A stretch of 20,742 nt of DNA from RECO01 sp050485385 (lineage in GTDB: Bacteria; Pseudomonadota; Alphaproteobacteria; Geminicoccales; Geminicoccaceae). The stretch spans positions 1 to 20,742 of the forward strand of contig JBJHBG010000088.1 in the NCBI GenBank assembly GCA_050485385.1. Direction: 5' to 3'. The translations under genes were made by a program, and so were the position numbers. Each line of letters begins with the position of its first letter. The stretch's first letter is position 1. A model generated the notes under the pieces. That model made no database searches. It saw only the letters and a program-made list of their open reading frames with translations, and was not told where the DNA came from. Shown here one piece after another: positions 14,049-20,742 of this stretch.

Positions 14049-16658
14049 TTACCTTGCTCCCTCGGCTTGCATACGCCGCCATTGCACGAGCATCACCAGC
14101 CCGGCCAGGAAGAAGGCGGGCAGGTAGAACCATTCCTTCATCGGGCGTTCGGCGCGGACCAGCACTTCGGTGATCTCGAAGCCGAAGTCGATGCCCATGC
14201 GCTCGGCGCGGCTGCCGAAGCGGACGTCGTCGACGACCATCCGGTCGCCCTCGGGGCGGAGCGTCACGCCGGTGTCGGACAGGCGGGCTTCGCCGTCGTC
14301 GCCGCGGCCGAGCGGCATCAGGACCAACTGGTCGATGTCGCGGCCCTCGAAGGTCATGCCGACGACGCGGACGCGCAGGTTCTCGATCCCCGGATCGCCC
14401 GCCATCTCGACGATGTCGGTCGGCGGGATGGCCTCGAACTCGGGATGAATCATGTCCATCCAGAAGCCGGGCCGGAGCAGGGTGAAGGCGACCAGGAGCA
14501 GGGCCACCGTCTCCCAGATGCGCGAGCGCGTCCAGAAATAGCCCATGGTACCGGCGGCGAAGACGAGCATGGCGACGACGGCGGCAACGATGGTGAGGCC
14601 GAGGTGGAAGTAGTTGTCGATGCCGATCAGCAGGAGTTGGGTGTTGAAGATGAACATGAACGGCAGGACGGCGGTGCGCATCGAGTAGAAGAAGGCGATG
14701 ACGCCGGTCTTGAGTGGGTGGCCGCCGGAGACGGCGGCGGCGGCGAAGGAGGCGAGACCCACCGGTGGCGTCACGTCGGCCATGATGCCGAAGTAGAACA
14801 CGAAGAGGTGGACGGCGATCAGCGGCACGACCAGCCCGCTCTGGGCGCCGAGTTCGACCACCACGCCGGCCATGAGCGAGGAGACGACGATGTAGTTGGC
14901 GGTGGTCGGCAGGCCCATGCCGAGGATCAGGCTCATCAGGGCCACGAACAACAGCATCAAGATGAGGTGGCCGCCGGAGAGGAACTCGATGAACTCGCCG
15001 ATGACTTGGTGGAAGCCGGTGAGTGCTATGGTGCCGACGACGATGCCGGCGGTGCCGGTGGCAACGGCGATGCCGGTCATGTTGCGCGCACCGGCGATCA
15101 GCCCGTCGACGAGGTCGCGCACGCCCTGGCCGAAGCTGCCGGCCATGCCCTCGCCGCCGCGGAACAGCGCCTTCAGGGGCCGCTGCGTCAGCAGGATGAG
15201 GACCATGACGAAGGCCGCCCAGTAGGCTGAGAGGCCGGGCGACAGGCGCTCGATGACGAGGCACCAGACGAGGACGACGATGGGCAACAGAAAGTAGAGC
15301 CCGGTGCGCACCGTCGGCCCCACCTCGGGCAGCTCGACCACGGGCGCCTTCGGATCGTCGATCTCCAGGTCGGGCAGGCCGGCGGCGACGGCGACCAGCG
15401 CCACGTAGGCCACGGCGACCATCACGCCCGCGACGTAGATGGTGTTGGCGCCGAAGACGGCCTTGGTCCAGCCGAGGCCGTAGTAGACCAGGGCGACCAG
15501 CACGGCCATGAAGAGAAAGCCCGTCAGCGCCCCGATCAGGCTCTGCATCGCCGTCTTGGCAGGGCCGCGCCTGGGCAGGCCGGTCATGCCGGCCTTCAGG
15601 GCCTCCAGGTGGACGATGTAGAGCAGGGCCACGTAGGAGATGGCGGCCGGCAGGAAGGCGTGGCGGATCACCTCGAGGTACGTGATGCCGACGAACTCGA
15701 CCATGAGGAAGGCGGCAGCCCCCATGACCGGCGGCATGAGCTGGCCGTTGACGGACGAGCCGACCTCGACCGCGCCCGCCTTTTCGGCGGAGAAGCCGAC
15801 CCGCTTCATCAGGGGGATGGTGAAGGTGCCGGTGGTGACGACGTTGGCGATCGACGAGCCGGAGATGACGCCGGTCATCGCCGAGGAGAGGACGGCCGCC
15901 TTGGCCGGCCCGCCCCGGAGGTGGCCCAACAGGGCGAAGCTGACCTTGATGAACCAGTTGCCGGCGCCGGCCTTGTCCAAGAGCGAGCCGAACAGCACGA
16001 ACAGGAAGACGAAGGCGGCGGAGACGCCGAGGGCCGTGCCGAACACGCCCTCCGACTGCATCCAGAAATGCCAGAGCGCCCTGTTCAAGGACGCACCGCG
16101 CCACTGGATCGCTTCCGGCACCCAGGGCTGGTTGCCGAAGAAGACGTAGCCGAGGAAGACGAGGCCGACGATCACCAGCGGCAGCCCGAGCGTGCGATAG
16201 GTCGCGAGCAGCAGCACCGTGAGGCCGGTGGCGGAGACGACGAGGTCGGACGTGGTCGACAGGCCGGGCCGCCGGGCGATCTCGTCCCGGAAGACCAGGA
16301 GGTAAAGACAGCAGGCGACCGCCACCAAGGCCAGGACCCAGTCCGCCGCCGGCACCCGGTCGCGCGGGCTCGTGCGGAAGGCCGGGTAGGACATGAAGGC
16401 GAGGAACATCGCGAAGGCGAGGTGGATCGCCCGCACTTCGTCGATGTTGAAGATGACGTTGACGCCCAGGAGCTGGGTGAGCTGAAAGGGCAGGTTGGAC
16501 GCCGTGTAGAGCTGGAAGAGCGACCAGATGGCGGCGACGACCGCCAACATCAGGCCGACGGCGCCGGACGGCGCGCGCGCCCCGGTGTCGACCGCGGTGA
16601 CGAGGTCCTGGACGTTGCGGTCGGCCGTGCCGGCCGAGGCCTTGGCTGCGTCGGTCAT
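14049..16658 (-). CDS. TRAP transporter fused permease with C-terminal extension (DUF3394-type)
   Basis: This 869-residue inner-membrane protein is the fused small and large permease of a second TAXI TRAP system. Large-subunit signatures include SAMTGVISGSSIANVVTTGT, NGQLMPPVMGAAAFLM, LGMGLPTTANYIVVSS and FYFGIMADVTPPVGLASFA. After the last core helices a C-terminal region (about 720-869) contains a soluble stretch, with GSRAERMGIDFGFEITEV resembling a small PDZ-like fold, then one more hydrophobic helix. I take this for the DUF3394 extension found in some TRAP permeases. The ATG at 16658 has GGCGAGG six bases upstream; a TTG at 16676 would add six residues and has a worse context. A strong stem-loop separates it from the binding-protein gene. 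Confidence 0.92.
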   Translation of the reverse strand: MTDAAKASAGTADRNVQDLVTAVDTGARAPSGAVGLMLAVVAAIWSLFQLYTASNLPFQLTQLLGVNVIFNIDEVRAIHLAFAMFLAFMSYPAFRTSPRDRVPAADWVLALVAVACCLYLLVFRDEIARRPGLSTTSDLVVSATGLTVLLLATYRTLGLPLVIVGLVFLGYVFFGNQPWVPEAIQWRGASLNRALWHFWMQSEGVFGTALGVSAAFVFLFVLFGSLLDKAGAGNWFIKVSFALLGHLRGGPAKAAVLSSAMTGVISGSSIANVVTTGTFTIPLMKRVGFSAEKAGAVEVGSSVNGQLMPPVMGAAAFLMVEFVGITYLEVIRHAFLPAAISYVALLYIVHLEALKAGMTGLPRRGPAKTAMQSLIGALTGFLFMAVLVALVYYGLGWTKAVFGANTIYVAGVMVAVAYVALVAVAAGLPDLEIDDPKAPVVELPEVGPTVRTGLYFLLPIVVLVWCLVIERLSPGLSAYWAAFVMVLILLTQRPLKALFRGGEGMAGSFGQGVRDLVDGLIAGARNMTGIAVATGTAGIVVGTIALTGFHQVIGEFIEFLSGGHLILMLLFVALMSLILGMGLPTTANYIVVSSLMAGVVVELGAQSGLVVPLIAVHLFVFYFGIMADVTPPVGLASFAAAAVSGGHPLKTGVIAFFYSMRTAVLPFMFIFNTQLLLIGIDNYFHLGLTIVAAVVAMLVFAAGTMGYFWTRSRIWETVALLLVAFTLLRPGFWMDMIHPEFEAIPPTDIVEMAGDPGIENLRVRVVGMTFEGRDIDQLVLMPLGRGDDGEARLSDTGVTLRPEGDRMVVDDVRFGSRAERMGIDFGFEITEVLVRAERPMKEWFYLPAFFLAGLVMLVQWRRMQAEGAR

Positions 16659-16683
16659 CGAAAGCCTCGCCGACAAGGAGGGG

Positions 16684-16708
16684 ACGGGCGGGCGCGAGGC
16701 CCGCCCGT
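16684..16708 (-). promoter_or_regulatory. Perfect 10-bp stem-loop between TAXI binding-protein and permease genes
   Basis: ACGGGCGGGC and GCCCGCCCGT form a perfect 10-bp, nearly all-GC stem with a 5-base loop, starting 8 bases after the binding-protein stop (minus strand). It is not followed by a T tract. In other binding-protein transporters, an intergenic stem between binding protein and permease stabilises the upstream mRNA or partially ends transcription, giving more binding protein than permease. That role is inferred here. Confidence 0.65.
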
Positions 16709-16716
16709 TCCGCCGG

Positions 16717-17694
16717 TTACTCCATCAAGCCCATTTCGCGGTAGGCACGCTCGGCGCCGGCATGCAACGGCGCGGAGAGGCCGGCGGACACCATGTCCGC
16801 AGGCTCGAGGTGGCCGAGGGCCGGGTGCAGGCCGCGGAAGGTGTCGATGTTCTCCATCACCGCCTTGGCGACGACGTAGGCGACCTCGTCCGGCACGTCC
16901 GCCGAGCTGACGAAGGTGGCGCCCACGCCGAAGGTGGTCACGTCCTCGTCGTTGCCCCGATACATGCCGGCCGGCACCACGGCGACGCTGTAGTAGGGAT
17001 GCTCTTCGAGCAGGCGGTCGACCTCCTCGCCCGTGACACTGACCAGCTTGGCGTCGCAGGTGGTGGTCACCTCCTGGATCAGGGCCGCCGGATGGCCCAC
17101 GGTGTAGACGAAGGCATCGAAGCGGTTGTCGCAGAGGCCCGACGGCATCTCCGGGGCCGGCAACTCGGCGGCGAGCGCGAAGTCGGAAGCACTCATGCCG
17201 TAGGCCTCCATCGCCACCTCCATGGTCGCGCGGAAACCGGAGCCCGGGTTGCCGATGTTGACGCGCTTGCCCCTGAGGTCCTCGAAGCTCTCGATGCCGC
17301 TGTCGGCGCGGACGACGAGGGTGAAGGGCTCGGGGTGCATGGCGAAGACCGCGCGCAGCTCCTCGAACGGCCCCGCGTCCTCGAACTGCGAGGTGCCGTT
17401 GTAGCTATGGAACTGCCAGTCGGACTGGGCGATGGCGAACTCCAGCTCACCGCCGCGGATGGCGTTGAGGTTGAAGACCGAGCCGCCGGTGCTCTCGACC
17501 GAGCAGCGGATGCCGTGCTCGGCGCGGTCGCGGTTCACCATCCGACAGATGGCACCGCCCGCCGGATAGTAGACGCCGGTAAGGCCGCCCGTGCCGATCG
17601 AAATGAACTGCTGTTGCGCTTGGGCGCCATCGACGGCGAACAAGGCGCCGATGGCGGCGGCGCCGATCGTTGCGGCGCGGAACTTGGGTGTCAT
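16717..17694 (-). CDS. TAXI family TRAP transporter solute-binding protein
   Basis: A 325-residue periplasmic binding protein. The start MTPKFRAATIGAAAIGALFA gives a clear signal peptide with cleavage likely after AQA at about residue 27; GGGAGACAGGG lies just upstream. An ATG-like extension to 17757 would place 21 residues before the signal and is rejected. The mature protein starts QQQFISIGTGGLTGVYYPAG, the TAXI hallmark. DLRGKRVNIGNPGSG, DNRFDAFVYTVGHPAALIQE and the Cys pair (CDNRF and TTCDAKL) are also typical. It delivers its ligand to the fused permease encoded next. The ligand is unknown; family members bind dicarboxylates, glutamate-like or other organic acids. Confidence 0.93.
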   Translation of the reverse strand: MTPKFRAATIGAAAIGALFAVDGAQAQQQFISIGTGGLTGVYYPAGGAICRMVNRDRAEHGIRCSVESTGGSVFNLNAIRGGELEFAIAQSDWQFHSYNGTSQFEDAGPFEELRAVFAMHPEPFTLVVRADSGIESFEDLRGKRVNIGNPGSGFRATMEVAMEAYGMSASDFALAAELPAPEMPSGLCDNRFDAFVYTVGHPAALIQEVTTTCDAKLVSVTGEEVDRLLEEHPYYSVAVVPAGMYRGNDEDVTTFGVGATFVSSADVPDEVAYVVAKAVMENIDTFRGLHPALGHLEPADMVSAGLSAPLHAGAERAYREMGLME

Positions 17695-17776
17695 CCCTGT
17701 CTCCCATTCTCTGAGATACGGTAGGCTTAGGCTCGCAGCGCGGACGCGGCCGGTCAAGCTGCCTGCCGAACCGGCT
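17695..17776. other. 82-base gap between amidohydrolase and TAXI binding-protein genes
   Basis: This gap could carry a separate promoter for the transport genes. It contains a loose inverted repeat, GCCGGT at 17749-17754 and ACCGGC at 17770-17775, just after the amidohydrolase stop. This is a weak candidate for partial termination. No clear promoter boxes were seen. Confidence 0.3.
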
Positions 17777-18841
17777 TCACGCGGTGATGCCGAGATAGCG
17801 CCTGGGGTTGGTCTCGGCGATCAGCCGGAAGAGGTCGCCCTCGTGGAAGTCGGCGCGCAAGAGGGTCAACAGCGCCCGCTCGGTCTGCTTCTCCGGCTCG
17901 ATCATGTAGTAGTCGGAGCCGAACAGCACCCGGTCGCGGATCGCCGGATCCCGCAGGAACTCCTTGAGCGGGGCGGCGCAGCGGTTGAACTCGAAGATGG
18001 TGTAGGAAATGTCGGTGTAGAGGTTCGGGTAGCGGCCGCTCTTGAACATGTCGAGGATGCGTTGGAGCCAGTTGCCGTCGAGCCGGGCGAGGTTGCCGAT
18101 GGTCTTGGGGATCGACAGCCAGTCCCGCCAGTCGCCGAGCCCGCCCATGTGCGCGAGGCACACGCGGAGGGCGGGGAATTGCTCCAGCACCGGCCGGAAG
18201 CGGTGCGGGTCGGCCAGCGCCTGGGCCGCCTCCGGGCGCAGGTCGCGACTGCGGATGCCGCCGCGCGAGCAGTGCGACATGATCGGCAAGCCGAGCTCGA
18301 CGCAGGCCGGATAGACCTCGGCGACCAGCCGGGCGTCCTGCGGATCGACCCCGAGCGGCGGGTAGATCTTCACGCCCCGAAAGCCCCGCTGCGCGTGCTC
18401 GCGGACATAGGCGCCGAGCCCGCCCGGATGCGCGCGGCGCGGGTCGACGGCCATGAAGGGGACGATGGCATCGCCGTGGCGGTCGCGGAGCCGCAGGAGA
18501 CCGTCGTGCTGATCGGCCACGCTCTTCGCCGGCTCGCCGCCGCCCATGAACGCCATGTCGAGCGGCAGGCAGACGAAGCGGGTGCCCGCGGGATAGCTGC
18601 CGGCGAGGCGAGCGAAGACCTCTTCCTCGCTCGTCTCCAGGCCGACTTCGGCGAGCCGGGCGTAGCGCTCGAACAGATCGGAATCGCGATCCGGCAGGAT
18701 GCTGCGCAGGAACGCCGGCAAGGCGCCGCGCTTGCGGGCGTTGGCCAGCAGAACGCCGGCCTTGGCACCGAGGAAGCGCGTCGGGACGTGCTCGAGGGTG
18801 AAGACGTGGACGTGGCAGTTGTGGATGGTGATTTCGCTCAT
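17777..18841 (-). CDS. Amidohydrolase family protein (amidohydrolase 2, TIM barrel)
   Basis: A 354-residue metal-dependent hydrolase or decarboxylase-like TIM-barrel protein. Metal-site candidates are His10 and His12 in HNCHVHVF, then GFRGVKIYPPLGVDP, PIMSHCSRGG, VCLAHMGGLGDW and the C-terminal RVLFGSDYYM with its conserved Asp. This order is that of the amidohydrolase-2 group (aminocarboxymuconate-semialdehyde decarboxylase, lactone hydrolases). The start MSEITIHNC has GGAAGGACG just before it; an upstream in-frame extension to 18985 overlaps the MFS gene and lacks similarity. It sits on the same strand 82 bases before the TAXI binding protein, so it may act on the imported compound. The specific reaction cannot be named. 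Confidence 0.85.
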   Translation of the reverse strand: MSEITIHNCHVHVFTLEHVPTRFLGAKAGVLLANARKRGALPAFLRSILPDRDSDLFERYARLAEVGLETSEEEVFARLAGSYPAGTRFVCLPLDMAFMGGGEPAKSVADQHDGLLRLRDRHGDAIVPFMAVDPRRAHPGGLGAYVREHAQRGFRGVKIYPPLGVDPQDARLVAEVYPACVELGLPIMSHCSRGGIRSRDLRPEAAQALADPHRFRPVLEQFPALRVCLAHMGGLGDWRDWLSIPKTIGNLARLDGNWLQRILDMFKSGRYPNLYTDISYTIFEFNRCAAPLKEFLRDPAIRDRVLFGSDYYMIEPEKQTERALLTLLRADFHEGDLFRLIAETNPRRYLGITA

Positions 18842-18924
18842 CGTCCTTCCCCCCAGGCGCGAGCCAGCGCCGAGCAAGGCGCCCTCTCCCGTTCCCTTGG
18901 CAAGCCCGGCCTTGGTCGCGTCGA
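18842..18924. other. 83-base gap between MFS transporter and amidohydrolase genes
   Basis: A same-strand gap that may carry the promoter of the amidohydrolase/TRAP operon. Apart from the ribosome-binding site next to the amidohydrolase start and a short CCTTGG direct repeat, nothing recognisable was found. Confidence 0.3.
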
Positions 18925-20277
18925 TCAGTCGGCGACCGCCACTGGCCGCGCGACCTTGATCTCCGGACCGTGGCGCCAGAGCCACCAGAGCAGCACCAGC
19001 GCCGGCAGGGCGAACAGGGTGGAGGTGGCGAAGAACCAGACCCAGCCCACGGCGTCGGCGTAGAAGCCCGAACTCGGCACGATCACGAACTTACCGAAGA
19101 GCTGCATGAAGGACGTGAGCAGCGCGTACTGCACCGCCGTGTAGGCCACGTTGCAGAGCGCGGAGAGGAAGGCGACGAAGACTGCCGTGCCCATCCCGCC
19201 GGTGACGTTCTCGACGGCGATGGTGAGGACGAACATCGGCATCGACGGGCCGACGATAGCGAGCAGGGCGAACATCAAGTTGGAGGCGGCCATCAGGACG
19301 GCGCAGACCATCATGCTCGGCAGCAGCCCCAGCCGGTAGACGACGACGCCGCCGATGATGCCGCCGAGGATGGTCATCCACACCCCGAAGAACTGCGCCA
19401 CGTCGGCGATCTGGGCGAGGGTGAAGCCGACGTCGACGTAGAACGGGTTGGCGAGCAGGGTGAGCAGCACGTCGCTCGCCTTGTAGACCGAGATGAGCAC
19501 GAGGATGACGATGGCCGTGCGCGCCCCGTGCCGCTGGAAGAAGTCGCCGAACGGCTCGATGACCGCGCTCTGCAACCACGCCTTGAAGCCGCGGCCTTGC
19601 CCCGGTGCCCGGAAGCTGGAGCCCGGCGGTTCGGGGATGACGAGCACCGTGACGACGCCGACCAGCACGCAGGCGGCCATCACCGTATAGGCCCAGGACC
19701 AGCCGGCGGCATCGGCGAGGCGCAAGGCCCCCCAGGACGCGACGAACATGCCCATGCGGTAGCCGAGCACCACCATGCCGGCGCCGGCGCCGAGCTTGCT
19801 TTCGGGCAGGCTCTCCACCCGGTAGGCGTCGATGACGATGTCCTGGCTCGCCGAGAAGAAGGCGACCAGGAGCGCCGCCATGGCCACCGTGAAGAGGCTC
19901 GCGCGCGGATCGGTCTGCCCCAGGAGGTAGATCGACACGAGCAGGCCGGCTTGCGCCGCCAGCATCCAGCCCCGCCTGCGACCGAGCCACGTGGTCAGGG
20001 GCGGCAGGGGCAGGCGGTCCATGAACGGCGCCCAGACGAACTTGAAGGTGTAGGGCGCGAAGACGAAGGCGAAGAGACCGATCGCCGAGCGGCTGACCTC
20101 GGCCTCCCTGAGCCAGGTGCTGAGCGTACTGGCCACCAGCAGGAGCGGCAGACCCGAGGCGAAGCCGAGGAACAGGATGGCGATCACACGCCGGTCGGCA
20201 TAGACCGCGAAGCCATCGCGCCAGCGCTGGAGCCAGGAGGGCTTGGCCGGGGCCGCCGTCTCCGGCAACGAGCTCAA
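18925..20277 (-). CDS. ampG: AmpG-like MFS transporter (muropeptide permease family)
   Basis: This 450-residue, multi-helix inner-membrane protein resembles AmpG, which imports anhydro-muropeptides for cell-wall recycling. The N-terminal segment RRVIAILFLGFASGLPLLLV, then STLSTWLREAEVS, KFVWAPFMDRLPLP and SASQDIVIDAYRVESL are what I associate with AmpG/acetyl-CoA-transporter-like MFS proteins. The start appears to be a TTG at 20275-20277 that overlaps the upstream stop (TTGA), with GGAG six bases before it. No ATG or GTG gives a complete first helix. It is thus translationally coupled to a polysaccharide-export gene, an unexpected partner. Substrate specificity within the family is inferred only. 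Confidence 0.85.
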   Translation of the reverse strand: MSSLPETAAPAKPSWLQRWRDGFAVYADRRVIAILFLGFASGLPLLLVASTLSTWLREAEVSRSAIGLFAFVFAPYTFKFVWAPFMDRLPLPPLTTWLGRRRGWMLAAQAGLLVSIYLLGQTDPRASLFTVAMAALLVAFFSASQDIVIDAYRVESLPESKLGAGAGMVVLGYRMGMFVASWGALRLADAAGWSWAYTVMAACVLVGVVTVLVIPEPPGSSFRAPGQGRGFKAWLQSAVIEPFGDFFQRHGARTAIVILVLISVYKASDVLLTLLANPFYVDVGFTLAQIADVAQFFGVWMTILGGIIGGVVVYRLGLLPSMMVCAVLMAASNLMFALLAIVGPSMPMFVLTIAVENVTGGMGTAVFVAFLSALCNVAYTAVQYALLTSFMQLFGKFVIVPSSGFYADAVGWVWFFATSTLFALPALVLLWWLWRHGPEIKVARPVAVAD

Positions 20278-20742
20278 CCAGCGCTCCGCCTGAGTTCGAC
20301 GATGTCGCCCGGCGCCAGCAACGCATCCGGCAGCACATCGCGGTCGGCACCGTGCCGGATGAGGCGGATGCTGCCGTTGGCGAGCGTCGCCGCGTCCGTG
20401 CCGGCGCGCTCGAGCGCGCCGGCGACGGTGATGCCCGGCACGAAGGCGTAGCTGCCGGGCCGCAGGACGTCACCGGAGACGAACACCGGGCGCTGGTCGA
20501 CCGCGTCGACCGTGACCACCGGGTTGCGCAGGAAGCCGTCGGCATAGCCGGCAACGAGGTTCGTGCGAAGGTCGTCGACATCGTGGCCATAGGCGTCGAC
20601 GCGCCCGAGCAGCGGCAGGTCGACATAGCCGTCGAGGTCGAGTTCGTAGGTGCCGGAAAGATCCGGCTGCTCGGCGACCTCCACCCGGATCCGATCGCCC
20701 GGTGCGAGGGTCGGCGTTGCGGCGGGCAGGGCGGGCTCGGCC
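20274..20742 (-). CDS. Polysaccharide export protein, Wza/GumB-like (5' partial)
   Basis: The gene runs off the right edge of the window. The visible 155 residues include LAPGDRIRVEVAEQPDLSGT, the start of the poly-export domain, then DLDGYVDLPLLGRVDAYG and a soluble-ligand-binding beta-grasp (SLBB) segment RPVFVSGDVLRPGSYAFVPG. Such proteins form or line the outer-membrane channel for capsular or exopolysaccharide. The GTG at 20684 is internal to the domain, so the true start and any signal peptide or lipobox lie outside. After the SLBB unit the protein ends quickly, as in short single-SLBB members. The stop overlaps the AmpG-like start. Confidence 0.87.
   Translation of the reverse strand, partial: AEPALPAATPTLAPGDRIRVEVAEQPDLSGTYELDLDGYVDLPLLGRVDAYGHDVDDLRTNLVAGYADGFLRNPVVTVDAVDQRPVFVSGDVLRPGSYAFVPGITVAGALERAGTDAATLANGSIRLIRHGADRDVLPDALLAPGDIVELRRSAG

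Noticed and set aside
13613..17694. Ectoine-specific TeaABC/UehABC transporter
   Set aside because: The ectoine TRAP systems I know use DctP-type binding proteins and separate permease subunits. Here the binding protein is TAXI-type and the permease is fused, so only the stress-protein placement is similar.

Overview
The window is a gene-dense, very GC-rich stretch with strong third-position G/C bias and many long antisense shadow frames. TAXI-type TRAP transporters, a CoA-dependent catabolic operon, ectoine-degradation genes and magnesium-chelatase genes of the bacteriochlorophyll type together suggest an alphaproteobacterium, probably aquatic or salt-exposed, whose lineage is or was phototrophic. 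This assignment rests on gene content only. No rRNA, tRNA, CRISPR array, transposase or integrase was seen.

Positions 1-8033 (+ strand) hold one tightly packed operon: a TAXI solute-binding protein (cut by the window edge), a fused TRAP permease, a fumarate-reductase-like flavoprotein, a family III CoA transferase, a small MaoC hot-dog hydratase, a crotonase-family enoyl-CoA hydratase and an acyl-CoA dehydrogenase. The logic is to import an organic acid, load it onto CoA, desaturate it and hydrate it. The substrate cannot be read from the sequence.

Positions 8161-12561 (- strand) hold the most unusual region: bchI, then a bchD that loses its whole C-terminal von Willebrand A domain and runs in frame into what looks like the last ~36 residues of the ectoine-utilisation dehydratase EutB, then eutC and doeA. 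The genes overlap or nearly touch, so the ectoine genes appear fused onto a bacteriochlorophyll transcription unit. This is either a genuine deletion fusion or an assembly misjoin near position 10430. A 17-codon reading frame with a good ribosome-binding site lies just before bchI.

Positions 12845-13570 (+ strand) encode a secreted or lipoprotein-like protein of unknown function with a duplicated CxxxGGxW motif. Positions 13613-18841 (- strand) hold a second TRAP locus: amidohydrolase, TAXI binding protein, fused permease with a C-terminal extension, and a universal stress protein. A perfect 10-bp stem-loop separates the binding-protein and permease genes. Positions 18925-20742 (- strand) hold an AmpG-like MFS transporter that overlaps the end of a partial polysaccharide-export protein.

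No gene-free stretch exceeds 300 bases. The longest is 12562-12844.
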